DNA of 64,000 nt. It comes from Mesorhabditis belari. Taxonomy: Eukaryota > Nematoda > Chromadorea > Rhabditida > Rhabditidae. Positions within the stretch are counted from its first letter, which is position 1, and each line of letters opens with the position of its first letter. Below, piece after piece: positions 1 through 11,179 of the stretch. The stretch covers positions 3,943,001 through 4,007,000 of the forward strand of contig CAUEEP010000740.1 of NCBI GenBank assembly GCA_958450365.1, given 5' to 3'. The notes beneath the pieces were generated by a model that searched no databases, was not told the origin of the DNA, and saw only the letters and a list, made by a program, of their open reading frames with translations. Both the position numbers and the translations under genes were made by a program.

Positions 1-182
1 AGATTGCAATCAGCTCGCGGCTAGATGATCAACAACGAGAGATTCGCGTTCTCAAAGATTTGGTGCATCGAAATATTGTGAAATATCTCGATCAACCAAT
101 CGGATTGGAATTTGAATTCGATGAGGGGAAGATGAGCTGCTTCTTTTCATGGAATATTGTGAGCATGGCGCGATTAGGAAAT
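1..182 (+). CDS. Partial gene: kinase N-lobe-like exon, cut by the window edge
   Basis: The frame is open from base 3 to a GTGAGT donor at 183, giving about 60 residues. The stretch QQREIRVLKDLVHRNIVKYL resembles the alphaC helix and beta4 strand of a protein kinase (the E of 'REI' would be the alphaC glutamate and 'HRNIVKYL' the usual H-x-N-I-V motif). The residues just before it read IAIS, where an active kinase would normally show A-x-K, so the beta3 lysine may be missing or lie outside this exon. No later kinase motif (HRD, DFG) was found downstream, so the rest of the gene is not seen and the family is not assigned. eIF2alpha-kinase-like and MAP3K-like are both possible. The fold assignment is inference from one short exon. 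Confidence 0.35.
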
Positions 183-1290
183 GTGAGTGGCTATGAACTG
201 TATGTTGAGTTGTCACTCTATACTTTATCTACTAGATATAAAGCAGAAGAGACGTTCGTCTGCCTGTGCGCAAACGCGACGCTCCGTAATTACGTCTGTT
301 TGTCGTATTCTGGCATAAGGAAAATACTGATCAATTCTAATTCAAAGTTTCATTAAAAACATTAAATTGTCACCTTTTGTTGTTGTTTTTTTCACATGTT
401 GATTGTTAAAATTGCCATTGAAATATTGAAACATTGAAAGTCTTTCATCTACCTGAAAAAAAATGACAAAACAAAGCGATCTATTCAATAAAGCAACTTA
501 ACTTTGGTTAAAAAATCGCAGCATCGGTAGAAGACAAAGTTTTCAGCAGAAGCAACAACAAAAAATAGCTAAAGTTGCAAACAAACAAAAAATGATTTGA
601 GATGATTTGATGAGGATCGAGTGAAACTGTATACCTTAAAAACCTTTTGATTGAACCTTTTGAAAAACCTTGAACACTTAAATAACACTTAAAGTGTAAA
701 GTGGAGTATCCAAAGTCCAAAGAAATTTCCACCCGTAAATTTTTTTCACCGATTAACCCCAAGAAACTCCGTAACATAAAGCCGTAGCAGAATATTTCTA
801 TTTCCACCTCATTCATTATCGCTTTTTTTTCCTCGGGAAATCCTTTTTTTCCTTTTTCCTAAATTGTTTCACCGATTAACCCCAAGAAACTCTGTAACAT
901 AAAGCCGTAGCAGAATATTTCTATTTCCATCTCATTCATTATCGTTTTTTTTTTCCTCGGGAAACCCCCAATCCCAAGCTGTCTAATGGGATACAAATTG
1001 ATATTCAGATAACTGAAAAACTTTAAAAATGTAATAATAAGATAATCCAAACCGCCCCCACTTCCCATTTTTGCAGATATTATTCGAATTTCCCCTCATC
1101 TTTCCCCCTAATTTTTCTGTGAATATTCATTTGAATCAGTGGATAATCTTCGGATTCTCCGATTGAATGCGCCGTTTTTTTTTCGGACACTTTTTATGAG
1201 ATTTCTCTTTAATCTCTTTTTAAGCGCTTATTCGCATCAACAGTTTTCGAGAAAAAGAGAAAATTCAATTTAGAAAACTCATGTAGAAAC
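183..1290. other. No gene seen; direct duplication
   Basis: No coding exon was recognised. It contains an imperfect direct duplication of about 96 bases, 745-840 and 867-964, which explains the two overlapping minus-strand ORFs here. They are not genes. Confidence 0.5.
745..964. repeat. Direct duplication, two ~96-bp copies
   Basis: Copies at 745-840 and 867-964 share the same block (starting CACCGATTAACCCC and ending CCTCGGGAAA) with only a few substitutions and a T-run length difference. Confidence 0.8.
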
Positions 1291-1294
1291 TTAC

Positions 1295-1365
1295 CAAATC
1301 GGATTCCCCTTTCCGGATTTGCCGACAAAGTGCCGATCAATCTTTGCAAGGTATAATCTTTTTGT
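1295..1365 (-). CDS. Isolated exon-like segment of unknown gene
   Basis: Bounded by a TTTACAG acceptor and a GTAAGTTT donor, this reads 23 codons (QKDYTLQRLIGTLSANPERG and on) with one spare base at each end. It lies just downstream of the sulfotransferase stop at 1384 and cannot be joined in frame with it, so it belongs to another transcript or an alternative end. Function unknown. Confidence 0.3.
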
Positions 1366-1383
1366 CTGTAAAAAGATTCAAAA

Positions 1384-3600
1384 TTACGATTTATTAGAGT
1401 TTTTGAATAGTTTAAAGTCTTTTTGATAAATCGCGAAGATAAAGCGCTTTGTTTGAGGATTTCGAAGAATCGCCTGTTTTAGAAGCCGGCGATGGACGGT
1501 TGAAGAGGTCGATGCATGATCGGTGCTTGAATGAAGAAGGTGACGAAGAGCCTAGAAATGTTGAGGAATAGAAAAGATCTCTGTTGAACAAGCAGTCAAT
1601 TTAATATACCTCAGGTCTACTGTATTGATTGGATTGGATAAAAAGTTGGAATTGACTCATTAGTTTTGATGAGGATTGATAGTCTTCTGTAATTGGCGTA
1701 GTCTACCTTCTGAGGGGACCCCCATTATCTCCTTTTTTTAGCACTTAGAACATTTGCACACAATTTTAGTGATTCTTATTACAATACAACAACAATTCTC
1801 CTATACTTTCAAAAAAATGCGTCTTTGGTATCAAAAAATAGCTGAAATTCAGGGCTATTTTTTTGATACCTAAGCGCGCATTCTAGCATAAAACAGTGTC
1901 GAGAAAAACTCGTTCAAAGCTCGACTACGCAACACTCCGCACCGTCATTATGGGGGTGGGGTACTATTACAGTATTTACGGTAAGTAATTTGAACAAAAA
2001 CGATAATGAAAATCAAATTCAGCGCTAGCGATAACCTATCAATTAAATTTTAACAAATATAAACAAACTAAATTATGAATGAGTCGTATGTACAACAAAA
2101 AAAAGCGTAAATTGTGTGCAAATGTTGCTTTGTGCAAAAAAAACGTGTTTAAATGTCGTTGAGTGTCAAAACAAATTTTGTGGGAACATGGTGTGCAAAT
2201 GTTGGTAAGCGCTAAAAAGAAGGCGATGACCTTTTGAAGCCACCTTGCTACAAAATCAAATCAAAGCACACAATTTCTCGCTCACGCAACCATCCTTTAT
2301 CCTTTCTATAAAATTTAAAGGCTATGTATGTTAGAAAGAGTGTGTTTCTAGATTTTTTGAGTACAAAGAACAATCCAAAGCCATCCAAAGCCTAATGATG
2401 AAACAGTCAAACTTCAAGGAACTCAAAGGGATTGTAAAATGCGTAGAATGTTGAGAATGAACAATGCCCGGTACTTAATACAATGTTGATCGAACTCAAC
2501 CGATTCATTTTACCCTACTACTCAACTCAGCTACTCAACTCAGCTAACTACTACTCAACTCAGCTACTCAACTCAGCTAACTACTCAACTCAGCTAACTC
2601 TAATAATTGCAAATATAAGAATGATCTTCAATCATTAGATTTCCGTTCGTGTTCTTCTTGTTCTCTGACTATAACTTTTTTTGCAGAGAACAAAGTACGG
2701 CGGAAACCTTTGAGTATGGTTGTGACTCATTTCATTTCTCCATCTTTCTTGTTACCCTCCAAACCTTTATTCATATCTCTTTTATCCCCCTTCACTCACT
2801 CTTTGTGCAACCCTTCTTGGAACTCTCGCTTTTCTGAAGACTCTCATCCATTCAATCCACATTTTTTGTCTATTCGATGAATAGTGGATCACGTGGAAAT
2901 CCCGTCTCTTGGATTTGAGATGACAAAAACTGAACAATAACTGAACTGAACAATATGTACAAAGCAAAATAACAAACTCTGTTTGTGGTAATGCGTGATA
3001 GGAAAGAAAACGGAGAAATGGCTTTTTGAGATGTTTTCGTTTCTTCACCAACTCGTAGATCCATCGCGCGAAACCGTGAATGTTTCGACCGTTGCATTTG
3101 TCTCGTTGTCTGAATTCAATTCGTTTAGGCTCACGGTTTTGCAAGTAATCTTTAAACTTTCAATGATTTGAAATCTTTCCAAAACTAATCTTTCTTGATA
3201 TTGGGTTTTCAAACACTAGAATTTCTGGAAATGTAAACTTAAAAGTATTGCCAAAAAAAAAGATGTTGGTGTTACGTAGTAATTTGTTACTACTTTGTTA
3301 CTACTTTAAAGCCAAAAACTGATCAATTTATGTAAACTCACTCGCAAAAATGCCCATATAACGAGATGAAACGATCGATCGGCTGCCGAAGTACCGTGAA
3401 CTTCATCGTCCCAATTTTTGCTCTCCAGGCGCTTCTCTTCATTTTACGATAATTCCCATGTTCCTCACACGCTCTAAACTTTAATTTATACTTTTCCTAT
3501 CAAAAACTGACGTGAATCCGCTGAGATCATGAGCAATATTCTGCCTGAATGCAATCCCTCGATACGCTCGATGAACATCACAAAGAATTTGTCGGGTAAT
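1384..3600 (-). CDS. Carbohydrate sulfotransferase-like protein (nematode chondroitin-sulfotransferase-type family)
   Basis: Phase-consistent minus-strand exons: a probable upstream exon of about 3508-3595, then about 3342-3440, 2978-3109, 2800-2929 and 1384-1551 (stop TAA). What is seen: KFTVLRQPIDRFISLYGHFC matches the 3'-phosphosulfate-binding signature of Golgi sulfotransferases (V-R-x-P-x-x-R-F-x-S-x-Y followed by a cysteine). It is followed by DKCNGRNIHGF, then HALPQTDF-C across a 48-base intron (family pattern P-Q-x-W/F-x-C), then the tail LRNPQTKRFIFAIYQKDFKLF (family pattern L-x-x-I-Y-x-x-D-F-x-L-F). Known for the family: type II Golgi enzymes using PAPS to sulfate glycans. The N-terminus with signal anchor was not located, and the junction between the two 5'-most exons is uncertain. 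The 1.25-kb intron 1552-2799 holds a short satellite. No frameshift is needed. Confidence 0.6.
2514..2602. repeat. Short satellite, CTCAACTCAGCTA units
   Basis: Repeated ACTCAACTCAGCT units with alternating spacers, lying in the large intron of the sulfotransferase-like gene. Confidence 0.8.
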
Positions 3601-3609
3601 TGAAGAACT

Positions 3610-4659
3610 CGTTTTTGGAATAATACAATAGTCAAGACCGAAAGGCGTCTTTTCCTAAACGGCATTTGTTTTAGAAAACTATTGTAGTAAAAATCAATTT
3701 GTATTAAAAATCAAATTTATATTCGATTTCATTGATTATTAGTCTTGTAATTTCTCATCGAATTGGCCAAGAATTTTCTGTTTGATTACTGAAATACTTC
3801 TAAAATTACTTCTAAAATTTGTTTGATTACTTCTAAAATAAATGCCTTTTAGAAAACGCGTTAATCACTTCAAGATTTCAGACTTTTTTTTTTATGATTA
3901 TTGTATTTTGGATAACGGTGAATCAAACTCTGAAACCAAAATAATAAATTATTCAGTCTTTTCGACTGAATTTTCAGTGGTTTAGTCTTTTTCACTGGAA
4001 AAACATAAATTTATCATTTATTTAATTAATATTTAATCAGATTTATTTAATCTGATTTATTTAATCTGATTAAAGCACGCAAAAACACACACAAAAAACC
4101 TCTCACCCATGACTCGATGTTTTCGCCTGATTGTACAAATGCAACTGAAACACAATAAGAATAATAAGAATAATAAGAAACTCAATAATAACTCAGTACT
4201 CAATACTCAATGAGAAACCTCAAAAAAAAACCCACTTCCTGCTACAGAAGAGAAAAGAAAAATTAGGATTTTCAACAGTTTTATTAATAAATTCGTACAC
4301 ATTGCAAAGACAATTGGAAAGTCGAGAGATCGCTCGGATATTTGCTGTCTGTTCCAAATGATCCTTTCATTCAAAAAGTGATCTGGTTTTTTTTTATGAA
4401 ATCCAGCATGGACTGAATATCCCATACATTTTCATTGCATTTTGATGAGAAAAGAACAGACAAGATTGGTGATGGTGATGTTCAAGACAAAAGCTCGGAA
4501 ACAAGAACACTATTTCTAGTCAGACAATCGGTTTGATGTTAAAGATACCAAAATGTATCAAAAATACTCCAATATGAGCTTTACGTTATCGTGAATCTTT
4601 TTCAACTTCAGCAAAAAGTTGAACTGTCATTTGTTAACCTGTAGTCGAATGTTCAGATG
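3610..4659. other. No gene seen
   Basis: AT-rich, no convincing exon. The minus-strand frame 4207-4425 is open but low in coding character. Short palindromic TTTAATCTGATT repeats lie at 4033-4073. Confidence 0.5.
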
Positions 4660-4732
4660 ATTTTCCTCTCTTCCATCGGTTCATTGGCTTTCTTCCTATA
4701 AGATCACACTTTGAGATGATGAATTGATCCTT

Positions 4733-5125
4733 CTCTTCCATCGGACTTTCCTCTCTTCCATCGGACTTTCCTCTCTTCCATCGGACTTTCCTCTCTTCCA
4801 TCGGACTTTCCTCTCTTCCATCGGACTTTCCTCTCTTCCATCGGACTTTCCTCTCTTCCATCGGACTTTCCTCTCTTCCATCGGACTTTCCTCTCTTCCA
4901 TCGGACTTTCCTCTCTTCCATCGGACTTTCCTCTCTTCCATCGGACTTTCCTCTCTTCCATCGGACTTTCCTCTCTTCCATCGGACTTTCCTCTCTTCCA
5001 TCGGACTTTCCTCTCTTCCATCGGAATTTCCTCTCTTCCATCGGACTTTCCTCTCTTCCATCGGACTTTCCTCTCTTCCATCGGACTTTCCTCTCTTCCA
5101 TCGGACTTTCCTCTCTTCCATCGGT
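4733..5125. repeat. 20-bp satellite, about 19.6 copies
   Basis: Near-perfect tandem array of CTCTTCCATCGGACTTTCCT, with one variant unit near 5025 (AATTTCCT). The flanks are also duplicated: 4680-4732 and about 5120-5173 share the 'CTATAAGATCACACTTTG' block, and a third partial copy of it lies at 5319-5337. Because 20 is not a multiple of 3, the array stays open in several frames on both strands and produces spurious ORFs of 140-160 residues. Confidence 0.97.
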
Positions 5126-5681
5126 TCTTTGGCTTGCTTCCTATAAGATCACACTTTGAGATGATGAATTGATCCAAATGACTCATCACTAAAAAGGATT
5201 CATCAACTATTTTTCAATAATCACTAGAGCACTTGAACTCCACTCCTCTTCAAATCTCTTTCAACTTTTGCAAAACTTTCTGTATTTTGTAGAGTTTCTT
5301 TATTTTTCACTTTCCCATGCTTCCTATAAGATCACACAAAAGAAGACCAACATTTTGCAAAAGCAAAAACCTGAATTTCTAGAGAATTTCTCAAATTCTT
5401 GTAAAATTTTCTTCTTTCGTGTTTCATTTCTCTAATACTTGTAGAATTCTCTTCCTCCAATTCTCTAGAAGGATTTCCTATTTCAAGATCTCCTTGTCAA
5501 AAGGGATTTGGTAAAAATTATCACAACAAATCTTTCAAAAACCGAAAATCTTCGTAACTTTTAATTGTAGTTAGTGTTCTTAACAAAAGGTTTAATTTAC
5601 ATTACGCAGTATACATTTTTGGTAAACACATATGATGTATGATAAATAAAAGAAATGGATTAAACAATTTCCAAAAATAGA

Positions 5682-6495
5682 AGATGAACAGGGGATTAAG
5701 CTTGACGAGAGTTGAAAGTTGAAAAGAAACGATGGCTTGTGGAATTTTTGGCTCATCTACTTTACACAAATAATATTGATCTTAAAAAAATTACAAAATT
5801 ACATTAGAATTACAAACATTACAATAGTTCAGTCTAAGCTTTCTTGGAAAAGCTTGGAAAGCTTTATTCAAAGATAAGTTCCAGTGAAAAGTCAAAGTAG
5901 AACATAAAGCTTTTAACAAAAACAGATGACTAGCACAAGTGATCCAATTTCCATCCAATTTTAGCATTAAACTACTCAAGCATTTAAAAGTGATTAAAAG
6001 ATCTCAAGCATTTAGAATTTAACTGCAAATTTTTATTACTATCTTTCAATCTATCAAATCTTTTCAAAAGAAAAATCTTCAAATAGGAGATGAGCAGGGG
6101 ATTAAGCTTGACGAGAGTTGAAAGTTGAAAAGAAACGATGGCTTGTGGAAATTCTAGCTGATCTACTTTACACAAACAATATTGAAAACTTAAAACATTA
6201 CGAAATTACATTAGAATTACAAACATTACAATAGTTCAGTCTAACATTGGAAAGCTTTATTCAAAGATAAGTTCCAGTGAAAAGTCAAAGTAGAACATAA
6301 AGCTTTTTAAAAAAAAAACAAATGACTAGTTTGCACAAGTGATCCAATTTTCATCCAATTTCAGCATTAAACTACTCAAGCATTTAAAAGTGATTAAAAG
6401 ATCTCAAGCATTTAGAATTTTGACTGCAAATTTTTATTACTATCTATTTCAATCTATCAAATCTTTTCAAAAGAAAAATCTTCAAATCTTTCTTT
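5682..6495. repeat. Tandem duplication, two ~405-bp copies
   Basis: Copies at 5682-6087 and 6088 to about 6495 share long blocks such as GGGGATTAAGCTTGACGAG and AAAGAAACGATGGCTTGTGG with scattered indels. No gene was recognised in the unit. ORFs on the minus strand here are short and differ between copies. Confidence 0.85.
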
Positions 6496-6929
6496 GTTCT
6501 TAGAAAGTTTTAGATCCAAAATACATCTCAAAATAGCTTCATTGTTGAAAAATAGACAGTGATTTTAATTCTTTTTTTTTTGAGTATTTATAGACAATGA
6601 CTTGAAAGAGTTTACTAAAAATTTACTAAAAATTACATTCAAAACTTTCTTTTTACTTTTTAGAAGATCAATTTTTCAATAATATTTATTCAATAATTAT
6701 TTAATAATTGTACATTGTATTTATTCAATAATTGTACCTTGGCTTTGTTTCAAATGAATGCAGTTTTCTTGTGTTCAGTTTTTTTTAATCATTCAATAAT
6801 TATTCAATAATTGTACCTTGACTTTGTTTCAAATGAATGTAGTTTTCTTTTGTGTTCAATCTTTTTTAATCATTTCAACTTGTCTAACGAATTTTTCATT
6901 CAAAAATTGTATTTTTTTTTGATTCTTTT
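6496..6929. repeat. AT-rich stretch with ~85-bp imperfect tandem repeat
   Basis: Two copies of a block containing ATTGTACCTTG and TTTGTTTCAAATGAATG start near 6725 and 6808. No gene seen. Confidence 0.6.
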
Positions 6930-7305
6930 GAGCACGTGTGGCTGACTGGTTAAGTGTCTTTTATCTTAATCGGAAGGTCGAGGGTTCGAACCCCACATGC
7001 GACATGGTCACCCCCTTCGGATTTCCTTTCCCTTCGGGTTTGAGAGGTTTTCTGGAGGGCAGTCTGGTGGTTGTGGCCCCAGTTCTTTAAAGTGACAAGC
7101 CACTCCTTCATCGTCATCTTCCCTTCACCACCAAAAAAAAGCTATTTAGTTCCCCATTGAGCTTAGGGTTAGGGAGCCGTCTGTCATGACGTGGGTTAAG
7201 TTAAGATATAGCCTAGTATTGTGTGTGTCGTTGTATTGTGATTGATATATTTCGTGTATGCGATAAATTCACCACTGGTAGCCCCAGTCGGTATTTTTTT
7301 TTTTT
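6930..7305 (+). mobile_element. SINE-like element with tRNA-Lys-like head
   Basis: Bases about 6933-7003 look like a decayed tRNA: D-arm region GGCTGACTGGTTAAG, anticodon region CTTTTATCTTAATCGGAAG (like the tRNA-Lys CUU arm) and a T-arm GAGGGTTCGAACCCCAC whose B-box GGTTCGAACCC is intact. The acceptor stem does not pair properly, so it is not a functional tRNA. A roughly 300-bp unrelated body follows and ends in a run of 12 T at about 7293-7304. Head, body and homopolymer tail is the layout of a tRNA-derived SINE. This reading is inference from a single full copy; a related head occurs at 43851-43920. Confidence 0.5.
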
Positions 7306-7579
7306 ATTCTAGGTTCTCATACACGAATCAATCTTTTTTTACCCAAAAATAGTGTTAATTTCCGGAAAAATGTTTGAATTTTTTTTGGCGTTTTGGGATC
7401 ACGAGGGGGTGTGATTTGCGTAGAATTTGAAAAAAGAAAGCTATTATGAATTAAAAGTTTGATGACGGTGATGTATGCTAAAACTAAAAAAATGGTAAGC
7501 GAAATGTTTGTGAAGTTGGTGTGTTCAAGGTCATTTTGGTCATTTTGTCTCGAAGTTGTTGCCATCTCTCTAATAAGTC
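7306..7579. other. Open minus-strand frame of doubtful reality
   Basis: A minus-strand frame (7317-7565, 82 codons) starts with a true ATG and contains a hydrophobic stretch near residues 20-40. No acceptor, homology or codon signature supports it, so it is not called as a gene. Confidence 0.3.
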
Positions 7580-7642
7580 TAGCCTACTATTATAGCTGTA
7601 AGCCGTAAGAGTTAACTCCCTCTAGAGCGAAGGAGGCCGAAT

Positions 7643-7704
7643 GCGTTGTGGTGTAATGGTTAACACAATTGCCCGGTAAGCCCGGTTCGAGTCCGGCCGG
7701 GCCC
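7643..7704 (+). other. tRNA-like Pol III promoter module (not a functional tRNA)
   Basis: A-box-like GTGGTGTAATGGTTAACAC and a perfect B-box GGTTCGAGTCC are present, but the anticodon arm is too short and the acceptor stem is incomplete. A T-run follows at 7709. The module lies between two direct repeats of about 31 bp (about 7580-7611 and 7860-7891, both containing GTAAGCCGTAAGAG), suggesting a mobile or duplicated unit. Confidence 0.5.
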
Positions 7705-7891
7705 AATTTTTTGGTCTGTCCTCGCTACACTTGAGTGTGTTGAAACAAAAGCATTCAGCCAGCTGGTACGAGTGTTTTTTTTACGTTTATTCACAAAAGT
7801 ATTGTGCATCTTACACTCACAAAAGTATTGTTCATCTTTTAAATGGCGTTTACGATATTAAGCCTACTATGATAGCCTGTAAGCCGTAAGA

Positions 7892-9416
7892 GATACGATA
7901 TCGCTAAGTAGACATGAGCTTTTTGTAGAAGCTTTTTGTAGAGCTTTCAACGAGTCAGTTCCACGTTTTAGCAAACAGCTCTCGTTTTTTAAAGCTTGGA
8001 TATGTGGACAATGCTATTTCGAGCTTTAGAAAACAAAAGTTTGCTGACAAAAAGTGGGACTGACTCGTTTTCTACAAAAGATCCAAGGCTTTTGCAATTA
8101 AAACCAGCAAGAATAAACACTCTCGTGCTAGATTTTTCCACTAATAATCACACAGTAATGGTTATCGTAGCTTTACGGGAAACCGTAATAAGTCAAATAT
8201 ATGAAGAGTATCAACTAATCTCCTTAGTGAAGAGTATCAACTAATCTCCTTACTATTAACCCCTGGTATCGTTATGTAATGTAAAATTTTGCCAAACCAC
8301 CTCAAAACTGTCTCAAAAATGTCTCCAAATTTCCCAATTCCCTAGCCGTGTCGTCGCTTTTTCTAGAAAGCTCTTAAATCAATTTCACAATATTATTTCC
8401 TAGAAGTAGAAAATAAATTCTTCAATGCTTGAAACTATAATCCCAGAAAAAAAGAAATCCAAAAATCTTTTGTAATAATCTGAAATTTTCCGTATCAATG
8501 ACCCGGAGTGAAAGTGCTAAACAATGACAATTCCGTTTATCATCCATACTTTTCCTTGTACTTTATGAAAAGAATACAAAATTTCTCAAGTTTTCAATTG
8601 AATACAAATATTTTATCAAATCAACAAATACTATCGCCAAAAACAAAGCAATTGAGCTGGAAAAATGAGGATATTTGGGAGAAGATTATGGATTTTTATT
8701 TCAACAGACAAAAAATTTCAAATTTTTCACCTAAAAGTTATTTTCTTTTGAGAAATTAGCTGAATTTTCGGTTATGAATTGGATAATTTTGTAATTTACA
8801 TTGATTTCACATTTAAAAATATCAGCAAACAAGTCTACTTGATGTTTTGTGCTGCAAAAAACCTCGTAGTCTCGTTCTGTTCAAGTCAAACCTTGCGAAA
8901 GAGCTTGGTGTTTAAAAATACCAGCAGACAAGTCTACTTGATGTTGTGAAACACACCCAAGCTCATTGCTGATATAGCCTTTCTTAAAATTACGAAATGA
9001 GCACTCCAGGAAGGATGCGTTTAGATTTTTCTGCAAGTACACCTGATTCATTTTCTTCAATTGTGATATCTTAAAGTTTCCGAAATTCTTACCCCAATGA
9101 ACCCTTTAATTTGTAAACTTTTCCTAATCACTGAATGTTGAAAATGTTCCTTTTCAATCTCTTCGCTCAAATTACGTCAAACACAGGTCAATTTGATAGA
9201 GAAAAGATCAGAAAAGATCAGACAAAATCTCATCAAAATACTAAATTCATTAAAAATCTTCTTTTTTTTGAGCGGATTAAAGAAATGTCAAAGTCTGAGA
9301 TTCGGGAAATCGTTGAAATTGAATAGCGAGTTTTAGTTTTATTTCCTTGTAGTTTTAGATATTGTAGTTAGATCATAATGTCCAATTCCCATTCAAAACT
9401 CAACTTTCAGCCCATT
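7892..9416. other. No gene seen
   Basis: Open frames at 7996-8244, 8508-8759 and 9135-9326 lack splice or family support. A direct repeat (AAGTCTACTTGATGTT) occurs at 8833 and 8931. Confidence 0.5.
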
Positions 9417-9516
9417 TACCGTATTCTCTCTAATAATAGTGCACTCTCTAATAGTATTGCGGTCCAGGAGGGGGTTCAAAAAATAGTAGTGCGCAATACT
9501 ATTAGAGAGAATATGG
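9417..9516. mobile_element. MITE, TACCGTATT family, ~100 bp
   Basis: Ends TACCGTATTCTCTCTAATA and the matching inverted TATTAGAGAGAATATGG, with core CGGTCCAGGAGGGGGTT. The same ends bound the HTH-encoding element at 17496-18912, which also shares the GGACCGCAATACTATTAG block. Confidence 0.8.
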
Positions 9517-10120
9517 ACTGAGCTGGCTAAAGTCTTGTTGCTGGGAATCTCAAAAGTTTCGCAGACCATTTCACAATACTTCAATGAAATATTTCACAGA
9601 TTTTTTTCCATTCTCATTCTACATTCTTTGAAAAAGAAACACTGTTCTTAATATCTTTTCTTTCATCATTTCTCTTGCGTGAGAATGAGCACAATTCTTT
9701 TTTTCTTTCCTTCTTCAGACTCCAAAATCGACGAAAAATTTGTGAAAAACTTTGCGGCTCCCTTTTTTTAGGCTCGGGCAATTATAGCTGAATTGTGATT
9801 TTTGTCCGTCAGAAGAGAAGAAAAACATGTATTCTGAACGAAAGAATTTACGTAAAAGAAAATTGGATTGGACTTATTGAAGGAAAAAGTCGATTCGACG
9901 TCAATTCTCACGTTTTTGAGTAGGCAAGATTAAATTCATATTAGAAAGATCTTAAAACATTGATGGAAACAATGTTTTAAATTTAAAGTGATCTACATAA
10001 TTTAGAGCTTCCGTATGCAGAACTAGTTTTCGAAAGCATTGTCTTTATTCTAAAACTAAAACTAAACTGTTTCTGAATTATCAAATCTTTTTTGAATAGC
10101 AAATTATCTGGTACAAGGCA
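9517..10120. other. No gene seen
   Basis: AT-rich. One acceptor-like site (TTCTTCAG, 9711-9718) is followed by a short open frame that could not be linked to anything. Confidence 0.5.
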
Positions 10121-10418
10121 CAATGAACGGTTTGCATAAAGATCAACTATAATATCCATTGATTAATCATCTATTGACAAGTTAAATGCTTGAATCGTCC
10201 GAGGATTGTTTTCGGCAAAGAGACTGTGTCGAACGATGAGTGCTGCTTGACACCTTTCTCGATTTGTGCGAATTTCTTCTTATGGATTGAGGCCTAAAAG
10301 TTTTATACGTGAAAGAATTTGAATTGAATATTTAGTTTATTCAGCTCTAATCGGAGTCCTTCGATTTCTATTCATTTACCTTGTCAAGTTGTGGAGCGAA
10401 TGCGTGTCGCCTCAATTC
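10121..10418 (-). pseudogene. Inverted partial copy of the 3' end of the family A gene at 11180-13249
   Basis: This block is the reverse complement of 13002-13302 with very few changes. It contains the end of exon 3, the intron, and all of exon 4 with its stop codon. The 5' exons are absent, so it is a gene fragment. The copy and its parent form arms of a 3.2-kb inverted arrangement around the gene. High identity including intron sequence indicates a DNA-level, recent duplication rather than retroposition. Confidence 0.8.
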
Positions 10419-11179
10419 TTGAGCAAAAACCTTGATAATAAGCAATAATACCTTATTATCAGCAAAAAATCTTGATAATAAGCAAAATACCAATTTTAGG
10501 TCGATACTTTTCAAAATTCTGTCTATTTTTGAAAGCAATATGTTCCCAGGAGGGATCTCTAGGAATCCCGGGATTCCTAGAGGTCTTTGAGCAATATTTT
10601 GGTCGTACCAGCGATCTGATCTTTTTTCTGATCCACTCTCAATCCTTTTGATGATTAATTATCTTCATCTATTCATAAAATAAATATTTTTCTCTCAATG
10701 AGGGTGGGAGGGTGGACTTCTTCTGGGAAAATCTCTTCTGAATGAGAAAATTGGGGCGTGGCTTGGATGTGGGGCGCAGAAACGATTCACATATTAAAGG
10801 ACTCCCCATCAGTCGGATCGTTTAGAGTCTACAACCCTCATCCAACATTAGAAATATATTACCGATATTACCGATATTACCGTATATTTTAACTTATTCA
10901 TTTGCTTTCTCTTTGATTTTTTTACTGTAACTTTTCCCACATTTATGATTTTGTTTGAAAAATTTTCAAGCTTTCTGTAGAATCTACGAATTTACTAGAG
11001 AATTTACCAGAGAATTGACTTTTTGAATTGAAATTTTCAACTTCCTAGAACTTAGCGATTGAGTTTAAGAGTTTAACGATTATTGCTATATTGCTGAGAT
11101 TTATTGCTCCACTAAATTCTCTCCCAAAATCTTCCCATCTTTGTGCTTTCAAAAGAAAATTTCCAGAAAATCATCGAGA
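10419..11179. other. No gene seen; upstream region of family A gene 1
   Basis: AT-rich; includes a short palindrome GGATCTCTAGGAATCCCGGGATTCC near 10553-10578 (quoted with wobble) and triple ACCGATATT repeats near 10860-10880. A TTTCCAG acceptor at 11160-11166 sits just upstream of the start codon of the next gene. Confidence 0.5.

Noticed and set aside
2649..2837. 62-residue plus-strand ORF
   Set aside because: It overlaps the sulfotransferase exon on the opposite strand and an intron; no independent signal.
4634..5189. Overlapping 140-160 residue ORFs on both strands
   Set aside because: They are produced by the 20-bp satellite, whose unit has no stop in several frames; the products are exact 20-residue repeats.
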